DNA from: an uncultured Saprospiraceae bacterium
GTDB taxonomy: Bacteria > Bacteroidota > Bacteroidia > Chitinophagales > Saprospiraceae
Length of the DNA stretch: 7,031 nucleotides
Reading direction: 5' to 3'
NCBI GenBank assembly: GCA_937942405.1
Contig: CALDEN010000047.1
Coordinates: 1-7,031 of the forward strand
Shown here: positions 1 to 6,430 of the stretch, one piece after another
Numbering within the stretch: position 1 is the first letter of the stretch
Layout: each line of letters opens with the position of its first letter
The notes under the pieces: model-generated
Told to the model about the DNA's origin: nothing
Databases searched by the model: none
The model's input: the letters and a program-made list of their open reading frames with translations, nothing else
Program-made: the position numbers and the translations under genes

Positions 1-810
1 GAATTTGGTCGTAATACACAGACTGCATGGGTGATGCTCGATTTTGCAGAATTGAGGGCTTATTATATGGACGATGTGTCTAGTGCAATTACGATTCTAG
101 AAGACATCATCGAACTGAGAGGCATTAATAAAACGGTACGAGCCAGAGCAAAACTAAAGCTGGCGGATTATTACCTCATCCAAGGGGAGATATGGGAAGC
201 GACCCTATTATACTCTCAAGTAGACAAAGATTTTAAGGAAGAACAATTGGGAGAACAGGCCCGATTTAAAAATGCCATGTTTTCGTATTACAACGGAGAT
301 TTTGAATGGGCCCAAGAGCAGTTTGATATATTAAAAGCAGCGACCACTAGACTCATATCTAATGATGCTATAGATATGTCTGTGTTTATTATGGATAATA
401 TGGGACTCGATACGACAGATGTTCCGCTAAGAATGTTTGCAGATGCAGATTTACTGATCTTTCAAAATAAATATGATCGAGCTTTCCAAAAGTTAGATTC
501 TATAGCATTGGTCTATCCGGAGCATACATTACTAGATGACATCTTGTATAAAAAAGCTCAAATCTATGTCAAGAAAAAGGAGTACGATCTAGCGATCAGC
601 TCGTACAAAACGATCATAGAAAAACATAATGAGGAAATCAGATGTGATAATGCCATCTATCAACTGGCCTCGCTTTACGAGATACAGCTCGAGCAATTAG
701 ATAAGGCAGAAGAGTTATATAAAATGCTCTTCTTAGATTATTCCAATAGTACCCTGGCGGTAGATGCTCGGAAAAAGTACAGAGAACTCAGAGGAGATAA
801 TATACAATAG
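1..810 (+). CDS. Tetratricopeptide-repeat protein, C-terminal part (5' end outside window)
   Basis: The reading frame is open from base 1 with no stop, so the gene begins upstream; the GTG at 31 is not a credible start. The visible 269 residues are almost all amphipathic helix pairs with TPR-like spacing. The clearest repeats are in the second half (from about residue 155), for example the pieces reading KKAQIYVKKKEYDLAISSYK and YQLASLYEIQLEQLDKAEEL. The last repeat ends in a Y-S-x-S-x-x-A-x-x-A-R-K-x-Y pattern, like the final repeats of periplasmic TPR proteins of the BamD/CpoB type. TPR domains are protein-binding scaffolds, so a role in assembling a complex is likely, but no partner can be named. 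Because the N-terminus is missing, I cannot say whether there is a signal peptide. The stop is 3 bases before the DUF4286 gene, which implies co-transcription. The TPR assignment is firm; the function is unknown. Confidence 0.85.
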   Translation, partial: EFGRNTQTAWVMLDFAELRAYYMDDVSSAITILEDIIELRGINKTVRARAKLKLADYYLIQGEIWEATLLYSQVDKDFKEEQLGEQARFKNAMFSYYNGDFEWAQEQFDILKAATTRLISNDAIDMSVFIMDNMGLDTTDVPLRMFADADLLIFQNKYDRAFQKLDSIALVYPEHTLLDDILYKKAQIYVKKKEYDLAISSYKTIIEKHNEEIRCDNAIYQLASLYEIQLEQLDKAEELYKMLFLDYSNSTLAVDARKKYRELRGDNIQ

Positions 811-813
811 AAC

Positions 814-1131
814 ATGGCTCAAAAAATACTCTATAACGTTACGGTCAAAATCCTCAATGAATTCTGCGAAGAATGGTTGCAATGGATGCAAGAGGTGCAC
901 ATCCCAGATGTGATGGCGACCAGTAAATTTGAAGAATACAAGATTTCAGAGATCATCGAGGAAGAGAACGAGGGTAGGACCTTTGCGATCCAGTATGTAT
1001 CTCCAGATATGGATACCTTTCAGTCGTATCAGTTAGATCATGCCAAAGGATTGCAACAAGAGCATGCAGCCAGATATAAAGATAAATATGTGGCTTTTAG
1101 AACCCTGATGAATATCATTAAAGAAGGCTAG
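814..1131 (+). CDS. DUF4286 family small protein
   Basis: This is a 105-residue soluble protein with no signal peptide or membrane segment. It opens with a strand-like YNVTVKI, followed by a helix rich in W, E and M (about residues 14-27) and then HIPDVMATSKFEEYKI. This order resembles a ferredoxin-like or dimeric alpha/beta-barrel fold. I recognise the overall pattern as DUF4286, a family seen mainly in Bacteroidota; its biochemical role is not known to me. The ATG lies 3 bases after the TPR stop. The TAG stop is followed immediately by the ATG of the M50 protease, so the three genes are probably co-transcribed and translationally coupled. That suggests, without proving, a job linked to the TPR protein or the protease. 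No catalytic motif stands out. A small ligand-binding or regulatory protein is possible. Confidence 0.82.
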   Translation: MAQKILYNVTVKILNEFCEEWLQWMQEVHIPDVMATSKFEEYKISEIIEEENEGRTFAIQYVSPDMDTFQSYQLDHAKGLQQEHAARYKDKYVAFRTLMNIIKEG

Positions 1132-2214
1132 ATGGGTAAATCTCTTTACCTAGGAACCTATGCCGGAATTCCTATCTATGTACACTGGACTTTTGGGTTT
1201 GTGGTGTTGTTTATCATTTATGCAGCAGTAACACAAGGAATGGTGCTCTCTTCTGTGCTTTGGTTTTCGGCTTATGTACTCAGTTTATTTGTATGTGTAA
1301 TCTTCCACGAATATGGACATGCTCTAGCAGCTAAGAGATATGGTGTCATAACGAGAGATATTATTATATCGCCGATCGGTGGTGTAGCTAGGATGGAAGC
1401 CATGCCCGATAAGCCATGGAAAGAACTCGTTATCGCGATAGCAGGCCCTTTAGTAAATGTTGTATTGGCCATTTTGTTAAGCATACTCTTTTATGTCATT
1501 TTTGAAGAGGACTTTATCTCTGCCGATTTTGAATTGCTCCCTCGAGATTTTGAAAGTTTCCTAGGTCTCGTCATTATAATCAATATTGCTTTATTTGTTT
1601 TCAATCTAGTACCTGCATTTCCGATGGATGGAGGTCGGATATTGAGAGCACTGCTGGCTATGAAATGGGGCAGGGTAAAAGCCACCAAAATTGCAAGTAT
1701 TATAGGTCGGGTATTGGCAGTTTGTTTTATCGGATTGGCGATATGGATAAATCATCCGACACTGGGTTTTATAGGAGTCTTTATTTTCTATATGGCCACT
1801 ATGGAGATGCAGCAAGTAAAGCTCAAAGGAAAGCTAATAGATGCAGACCTATCGACCATTATGGAACCCAACTATACGATGCTATTTAGTACGGATACGA
1901 TTCACAAAGCCATTCATTTTTATAAAACTGGAGTAGCCCGTAATTTTTTGGTATTTGATGAAAATCAAAACCCAGTCGGAGCTTTGCCGGAGTTATTTCT
2001 ACAAGAATATATGCAGCGATCAGATGTCGCAGAAGATCTATTATTGAGAGATATTATGTCTTCCAGCTTTGGATATTTTGATTCCCGGGAAAATCTAGAA
2101 ACCGTATTTACAACAATGAATCAAGAGGGCTGGTCCATCGCAGCAATAAAAAATGGCGATCAACTACTCGCTGTAGTGGATCGCCATATGATTAATTCTT
2201 TTTTAAGGGCTTAA
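1132..2214 (+). CDS. Site-2 protease family intramembrane zinc metalloprotease (peptidase M50) with CBS-like tail
   Basis: This 360-residue inner-membrane protein has about six hydrophobic segments, roughly at residues 14-32, 37-62, 97-123, 143-165, 184-205 and 207-224. The zinc-binding HExxH motif is at H59-E60-Y-G-H63 inside a membrane helix. The second M50 signature, N158-L-V-P161-A-F-P164-M-D166-G-G, supplies the third metal ligand, Asp166. Both are intact, so it should be active. Residues about 235-360 are soluble and look like two divergent CBS repeats, each opening with an IM-type piece (STIMEP near 241, DIMSSS later). This matches the SpoIVFB-like, CBS-bearing group of site-2 proteases, where CBS domains are thought to sense nucleotides. 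There is no PDZ domain, so it is not an RseP type. The ATG directly follows the DUF4286 stop, and a purine-rich AAGAAGG at 1121-1127 could serve as ribosome-binding site. The substrate cannot be inferred from this window. Confidence 0.93.
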   Translation: MGKSLYLGTYAGIPIYVHWTFGFVVLFIIYAAVTQGMVLSSVLWFSAYVLSLFVCVIFHEYGHALAAKRYGVITRDIIISPIGGVARMEAMPDKPWKELVIAIAGPLVNVVLAILLSILFYVIFEEDFISADFELLPRDFESFLGLVIIINIALFVFNLVPAFPMDGGRILRALLAMKWGRVKATKIASIIGRVLAVCFIGLAIWINHPTLGFIGVFIFYMATMEMQQVKLKGKLIDADLSTIMEPNYTMLFSTDTIHKAIHFYKTGVARNFLVFDENQNPVGALPELFLQEYMQRSDVAEDLLLRDIMSSSFGYFDSRENLETVFTTMNQEGWSIAAIKNGDQLLAVVDRHMINSFLRA

Positions 2215-2216
2215 AG

Positions 2217-2252
2217 CCAAAAAAGTAAAACCTCTAAAACTCTTAGAGTTTT
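2217..2252. terminator. Probable bidirectional terminator between convergent operons
   Basis: CTCTAA (2232-2237) pairs with TTAGAG (2243-2248) around a 5-base loop. An alternative stem pairs AAAACTC (2236-2242) with GAGTTTT (2246-2252). On the + strand the first hairpin is followed by TTTTG; on the - strand the same stem is followed by GGTTTTACTTTTTT, so both directions get a U-rich tail. It lies in the 28-base gap between the convergent M50 and ompH genes and runs into the last codons and stop of ompH. The stem is short and AT-rich, so its strength is uncertain. Confidence 0.45.
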
Positions 2253-2749
2253 GCTTTGATCTGAGAAGTAAGGTCTTCTGAAGCATCTGCATGGAGGATA
2301 GAACCTGTACTCGTATCGAATATCATAGTATATCCACCTTCAGCACCTACAGCATCGATTGCTGCTTGTACTTTGGCCAGTATAGGCTTATACAATTCTT
2401 CTCTCTTAGCCATAAGTTTTTGCTGAACCTCTAATTCATACTTCTGTATGTTTTGCTGTTCTGTCGCTAATCCTCCCTCTTCTTTTTGCATTTCGATCTT
2501 AGATAATACCCCTTCATTTGCTTTTTGCATATAAGCTTGGTATTTCTGTTCAAAATTCTTAACCATGGTTTCTCCTTTAGAAACGAGTTGTTTTTGATAC
2601 GTTTCTAGTTGGGTGTCAGCACTTTTCACGTCTGGCATATCCACTAATAACTGAGTAGAATTAACATACCCAAATTTCTGAGCACTTAAGCCTGTACTTA
2701 AAAGTAGAACGAAGCAAAAAGATGCTATAATTGATTTTAATAATTTCAT
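2243..2749 (-). CDS. ompH: OmpH/Skp family periplasmic chaperone
   Basis: This Skp-like chaperone would hold unfolded outer-membrane proteins in the periplasm and deliver them to the BAM machinery. From the chosen ATG (2749) it has 168 residues, the usual size. It begins with a classic signal peptide: K residues at 2-5, a hydrophobic core IIASFCFVLLL, and a likely signal-peptidase-I site after LSA23. Then come a beta piece (about 26-35), a long charged helical stretch rich in Q, K and E (about 40-120) that would form the coiled-coil tentacle, and the C-terminal GYTMIFDTSTGSILHADAS block (from 139) typical of bacteroidotal OmpH. The frame extends to an ATG at 2809, but that would bury the signal peptide behind 20 residues and start upstream of the promoter-like box at 2779-2786. 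The gene follows bamA after 101 bases on the same strand. Confidence 0.92.
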   Translation of the reverse strand: MKLLKSIIASFCFVLLLSTGLSAQKFGYVNSTQLLVDMPDVKSADTQLETYQKQLVSKGETMVKNFEQKYQAYMQKANEGVLSKIEMQKEEGGLATEQQNIQKYELEVQQKLMAKREELYKPILAKVQAAIDAVGAEGGYTMIFDTSTGSILHADASEDLTSQIKAKL

Positions 2750-2778
2750 GTGCGATAAGTAATTTTCTTTAAGGACGA

Positions 2779-2786
2779 CAAATATA
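2779..2786 (-). promoter_or_regulatory. Bacteroidota-type -7 promoter element before ompH
   Basis: On the - strand this reads TATATTTG, an exact match to the TAnnTTTG -7 consensus of Bacteroidota housekeeping sigma factors. No clear TTTG -33 box is present 19-21 bases upstream. Transcription would begin near 2772-2776, leaving a leader of roughly 25 bases before the ATG at 2749. It would let ompH be expressed separately from bamA. Confidence 0.4.
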
Positions 2787-2850
2787 TCTATACGATAGTA
2801 AATCGCCATATTTTAACAGAAGATTAAAGTTAGGTGTTTTACGTTTAAGC

Positions 2851-5466
2851 TTAATCTGGTTCAAATCCTAATACAATACTAAATTTACCATAGTTACCTA
2901 AGGCTGTACCAGTAGGTAGATTTTTATCCAGTCCGAGTCCATAATCGAATCCTAATAAACCGAACATCGGTAAAAATACTCTCATACCAAATCCAGCAGA
3001 TCTTTTGAGCTCAAATGGATTAAATTCTCTAAAGTCTCCCCATGAATTTCCTCCTTGGAAGAACGTATGGAAGTAAATGGATGAATTAGGGTTCAGTGAT
3101 AAAGGGTATCTTAATTCTACGGTATACTTATTAAATACGGTGGCTCCCCCTGTATTATTTTGTTCTATATCGGTAGTCTCATATCCTCTCAATGCAAGGA
3201 TATCTTTACCTGTGATACCTACAGACTGATTAGATAATCCATCACCTCCTAGTTCGAATCGCTCAAATGGGGAATAACCGATATCATTATTATATGAGCC
3301 CAATATTCCGATTTTGGCACTAGCCGCGATCACTAATTTATTAACCACATTATAGTACCACTCTGCATCTACTCTCCATTTGTGATATTCTAGCCACTCA
3401 TGCTTAGTAGCCAGTTCTTTCCGATTTACTGCATCTGCAAGAGCTTCTGATGTCACCGTAAAACGAGGACCTCCAGTACGTATAAGATCTGCTCTTATCC
3501 CAGCTACACAACCATCATCACATTCCCAGAAATCATCTGATCTAAATAATGAGTAAGGAGGCGTAAACTGCATCGTAAGAGAGATTCTGGACCCTCTTCT
3601 AGGATAGATAGGCTCACTTACTGAACTACGGGTAAATACTTGCTTTATAGAGAAATTTTTAAAGTTACCGTCTGTAATATTTATGGCATTGCCACCCGGT
3701 AGATCCACAAAGAATCTTCCTTGAGCATAATTATCCATATTTAAAAACTCAAAAGTTGCTGTAGTATTTCTAGAAAAGAAATCATCTGGCCACTTAAGCT
3801 GCGATCCTAGACCGGCATAGACTCTATATATGTTCAGTGATCCTGCTGCAAAGTCTGAGTAATCGAAGGCTGAGAATAGTCCACCTACAGTAAATGATTG
3901 TCTCTTCTTACCTCCTAACCATGGTTCTGTAAAGGATAGGTTTCCAGATCTGAAAAATCTACTATTGGATTGTAGACGTACAGATAATTTCTGACCATCA
4001 CCTTGAGGCAGCGGGCTCCATGTCTCTCTTTTTTTGATATTGGCTACAGAGAAGTTATTGAATGTAACACCGAGGGTACCGAGTAGTCCACTCGCTCCTC
4101 CATAACCTGCTGATAATTCTAGCTGATCTGACGGACGCTCTTCTACTTTATAGTTTATGTCTACCGTCCCTCTTTGAGGGTTTACGGGAGTTTCTATTCC
4201 TAGATTTTCTGGATTAAAGTACCCTAGATTGATAATTTCTCTTTGAGATCTGATTATTTGGGATCTGCTAAATTTTTCTCCTGGTCGTGTTCTTAATTCT
4301 CTACGGATTACATGTTCGTTAGTTCGATCATTACCTTCGATTGTTACATTAGCGATGGTCGCTTGTGGTCCTTCATAGATTCTCATTTCTAAGTCTATGG
4401 AGTCGTTAATTACCGCGGTTTCCACAGGATTTACCTCAAAAAATAGATATCCATCATCTAAATAAAGAGAAGAGATGTCTCTACCGTCTTGTGAAAAACG
4501 CAATCTATTTTCTAGCAATTCTGGATTGAACACATCGCCTTCTACGATACCGAGGACTCGTGTCAATTGATCACTTGTGTATTTAGAGTTTCCTTTCCAG
4601 CCGATATCTCTGAAGTAATAACGTTCTCCTTCATCGATAGTGATCATAACCATAAGATCTCCGAGAGCATTTCTCCAGAGCGAATCCTTTACAATTTTAG
4701 CATCTCTAAAACCATTTTTATTGTAGTAGTTGATGATACTTTCTTTGTCCATCTCATAGTCTGCTTCTACATATTTGGTTTTTTTGAAGAGGGTCCCTTT
4801 CTGTTTGGTATTTTTCATTGATTTTCTGAGCTTACGACCAGAAACCTCATCGATCCCTAAAAAGTAAATTCCCTCGACTTTTACTCGTTCTTTTTTATCT
4901 ATGTCGAATACCAGTCTGACTGCATTTGGTTTATCCGTATCTACGACTTCATCGATTTTTACCTCGGCGTCGAGATTTCCTTTACCAGCAAAGTAATCTT
5001 TGATTTTGATCTTGCAGAGCTCTTTTTGATCATTAGTAACGATGCTTCCTTTAGAAAGGATACCAGTTACGATGTCATTAAGGTCATCGTGTAATGATTT
5101 TTTGACTCCTCGGTACGAGTATCGAGAAAGTGTATTCCGTTCAGTAAGGCGTATCTCTAGGAATACGACATCCCCTGCTGTTTTTTTCTGTATGATCTGT
5201 ACATCTTCAAATAACTGTAGTCTCAATAATGATTTTATCGCTAGTGGAATATCAGTTCCAGGAATCTCTATCGTCCGTCCTACTCCTAGGCCTGTAATGG
5301 ATCGTATCGCATTTTTATCACGGGTTTCGGCACCGATGACATCTACTCCTCCTATTTCATACTTTCCTTTCTGGGTATAATCATATATACTTAAAGAATC
5401 TTGTCCTGTAGCACTATATCCCCAACACATAGCTACGGAAATAAAAAGTAGCTTCAAATTTTTCAT
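2851..5466 (-). CDS. bamA: BamA: outer membrane protein assembly factor (Omp85)
   Basis: BamA is the central barrel of the BAM complex that folds and inserts outer-membrane proteins. From the ATG at 5466 it has 871 residues. A signal peptide (about 1-22, MKNLKLLFISVAMCWGYSAT) is followed by five POTRA-like repeats at roughly 35-110, 111-192, 193-280, 282-365 and 367-442. Their usual pieces are visible, such as YYNKNGFRDAKI in POTRA3 and IEGNDRTNEHVIRREL in POTRA5. The barrel runs from about 446 to the end. It carries the Omp85 loop-6 motif LRGY (759-762) and ends in FSIVLGF plus three residues, EPD. The protein is longer than E. coli BamA (about 810), as is usual in Bacteroidota, with long predicted surface loops; one contains a Cys pair (C649, C653). 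A GTG at 5511 extends the frame by 15 residues but puts them before the signal peptide, so the ATG, preceded by AGGA, is preferred. It lies 76 bases downstream of uppS. Confidence 0.96.
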   Translation of the reverse strand: MKNLKLLFISVAMCWGYSATGQDSLSIYDYTQKGKYEIGGVDVIGAETRDKNAIRSITGLGVGRTIEIPGTDIPLAIKSLLRLQLFEDVQIIQKKTAGDVVFLEIRLTERNTLSRYSYRGVKKSLHDDLNDIVTGILSKGSIVTNDQKELCKIKIKDYFAGKGNLDAEVKIDEVVDTDKPNAVRLVFDIDKKERVKVEGIYFLGIDEVSGRKLRKSMKNTKQKGTLFKKTKYVEADYEMDKESIINYYNKNGFRDAKIVKDSLWRNALGDLMVMITIDEGERYYFRDIGWKGNSKYTSDQLTRVLGIVEGDVFNPELLENRLRFSQDGRDISSLYLDDGYLFFEVNPVETAVINDSIDLEMRIYEGPQATIANVTIEGNDRTNEHVIRRELRTRPGEKFSRSQIIRSQREIINLGYFNPENLGIETPVNPQRGTVDINYKVEERPSDQLELSAGYGGASGLLGTLGVTFNNFSVANIKKRETWSPLPQGDGQKLSVRLQSNSRFFRSGNLSFTEPWLGGKKRQSFTVGGLFSAFDYSDFAAGSLNIYRVYAGLGSQLKWPDDFFSRNTTATFEFLNMDNYAQGRFFVDLPGGNAINITDGNFKNFSIKQVFTRSSVSEPIYPRRGSRISLTMQFTPPYSLFRSDDFWECDDGCVAGIRADLIRTGGPRFTVTSEALADAVNRKELATKHEWLEYHKWRVDAEWYYNVVNKLVIAASAKIGILGSYNNDIGYSPFERFELGGDGLSNQSVGITGKDILALRGYETTDIEQNNTGGATVFNKYTVELRYPLSLNPNSSIYFHTFFQGGNSWGDFREFNPFELKRSAGFGMRVFLPMFGLLGFDYGLGLDKNLPTGTALGNYGKFSIVLGFEPD

Positions 5467-5542
5467 AATTCCTATATTCTGATGAACAAGTTTATTGCTT
5501 ATGTCGATCACTATCTCTGATTAAAGGTTCTTTAACTAATAT

Positions 5543-6289
5543 TTAAGTAAGCTGCTCGCTCGTCTTACCAAATCGTCTTTCCCTATTTTGAAAGTCGAGA
5601 ATAGACTCATACAAATGCTGCTTTCTAAAATCCGGCCAAAATAGGTCCAAAAAATGCAACTCTGTGTAGGCCAGTTGCCATAAGAGATAGTTGCTGATTC
5701 TTTTTTCGCCACTCGTACGTATGAGTAACTCTGGATCTGGAATTTTGGCTGTAGCCAAATGAGCACTAAAGGTTTCTGCATTTATATCTTCGATCTCCAT
5801 TTTACCGGACTTTACCGCTTCGGCAATTTGTTTCGTACTATTAACGATTTCCCACCTCGAACTGTAGTTCAAAGCGAGTATTAATGTCATTCTAGTATTA
5901 GAACTGGTGTCTTTTATAGCTTCTTTTAGAGCCATATGACTCTTTTCAGGCAGTCTAGAAAGATCACCGATGGCTTCGAGACGGATGTTGTTTTTATTGA
6001 GTGTTTTTACTTCCTCCTTGATGGTTTTTACGAGAAGAGTCATAAGAGCATCTACTTCTAATGCAGGTCGATTCCAGTTTTCGGTAGAGAATGCATAGAG
6101 TGTTAAATATTTAACCCCTATTTCTGCGGCGGCTTCTGTGATTTCTCGTACTGCTTTGACACCACTTCTATGACCGAAAACTCTCGGCATTCCTTTTTTC
6201 TTTGCCCATCTACCATTACCATCCATGATCACTGCGATGTGCTCAGGTAATCGATCTAGATTAATGCTTTCTTTTAGATTATCAGACAT
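5543..6289 (-). CDS. uppS: Isoprenyl transferase / undecaprenyl diphosphate synthase (cis-prenyltransferase)
   Basis: UppS adds eight isopentenyl units in cis to farnesyl diphosphate. The product is C55 undecaprenyl diphosphate, the precursor of the lipid carrier for peptidoglycan, O-antigen and other surface glycans. The protein is 248 residues, the normal size. All family signatures are present: the MDGNGRWA block with the catalytic magnesium-binding Asp23, GHR at 39-41, FSTENW at 67-72, and the diphosphate-binding C-terminal region with R191-T-S-G-E195, R197, S199 and E210 (equivalent to E. coli R194, R200, S202 and E213). It has no signal peptide and would act at the cytoplasmic face of the membrane. 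The ATG at 6289 gives a normal N-terminus. It is the first gene of a likely uppS-bamA-ompH operon and is divergent from a WecA-like transferase that would use the lipid carrier. Confidence 0.97.
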   Translation of the reverse strand: MSDNLKESINLDRLPEHIAVIMDGNGRWAKKKGMPRVFGHRSGVKAVREITEAAAEIGVKYLTLYAFSTENWNRPALEVDALMTLLVKTIKEEVKTLNKNNIRLEAIGDLSRLPEKSHMALKEAIKDTSSNTRMTLILALNYSSRWEIVNSTKQIAEAVKSGKMEIEDINAETFSAHLATAKIPDPELLIRTSGEKRISNYLLWQLAYTELHFLDLFWPDFRKQHLYESILDFQNRERRFGKTSEQLT

Positions 6290-6326
6290 ATTTGAAAATA
6301 ACGACTTAGGTCCTTATTAAGGAGTG

Positions 6327-6334
6327 CAAAGGTA
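6327..6334 (-). promoter_or_regulatory. Bacteroidota-type -7 promoter element before uppS
   Basis: On the - strand this reads TACCTTTG followed by CACTCC, an exact match to TAnnTTTG. A recognisable -33 TTTG is not seen at the expected distance. The predicted start lies near 6321-6324, giving a leader of roughly 32-35 bases before the uppS ATG at 6289. It would drive uppS and, by read-through, bamA. A short inverted repeat, TCCTT-ATT-AAGGA (6311-6323), falls at the very start of this predicted transcript. Confidence 0.5.
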
Positions 6335-6430
6335 AGAAAATAGGCGGTGGCATGGGGTTTTAATCTCTATTTGCCTTTAATCGTTAAAACTTGGTCAGAT
6401 TACTCAAAAACTAGTATTCTTGCAGTAGAT

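Noticed and set aside
1272..1889. Four small open frames (three on -, one on +) inside the M50 protease gene
   Set aside because: All overlap an intact, motif-bearing gene in other frames; their translations show no domain, and several are low-complexity.
2750..2809. Longer ompH start at 2809
   Set aside because: It would place 20 polar and mixed residues before a clear signal peptide and starts upstream of the promoter-like box at 2779-2786.
4567..5380. Two + strand open frames of 84 and 112 codons antisense to bamA
   Set aside because: They lie entirely within the POTRA-coding part of bamA and have no recognisable motif or promoter; antisense shadows.
5467..5511. Longer bamA start (GTG at 5511)
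   Set aside because: It adds 15 residues before the signal peptide and uses a rarer start codon; the ATG at 5466 has an AGGA just upstream.
5536..5781. 81-codon - strand frame within the 3' part of uppS
   Set aside because: It overlaps the catalytic C-terminal region of uppS in another frame and has no family features.
6391..6422. Candidate promoter for the WecA-like gene: TTG at 6391 with TATTCTTG at 6415-6422
   Set aside because: The -7 box has one mismatch to TAnnTTTG, the -33 box is partial, and the transcript would be nearly leaderless; too weak to list as a feature.
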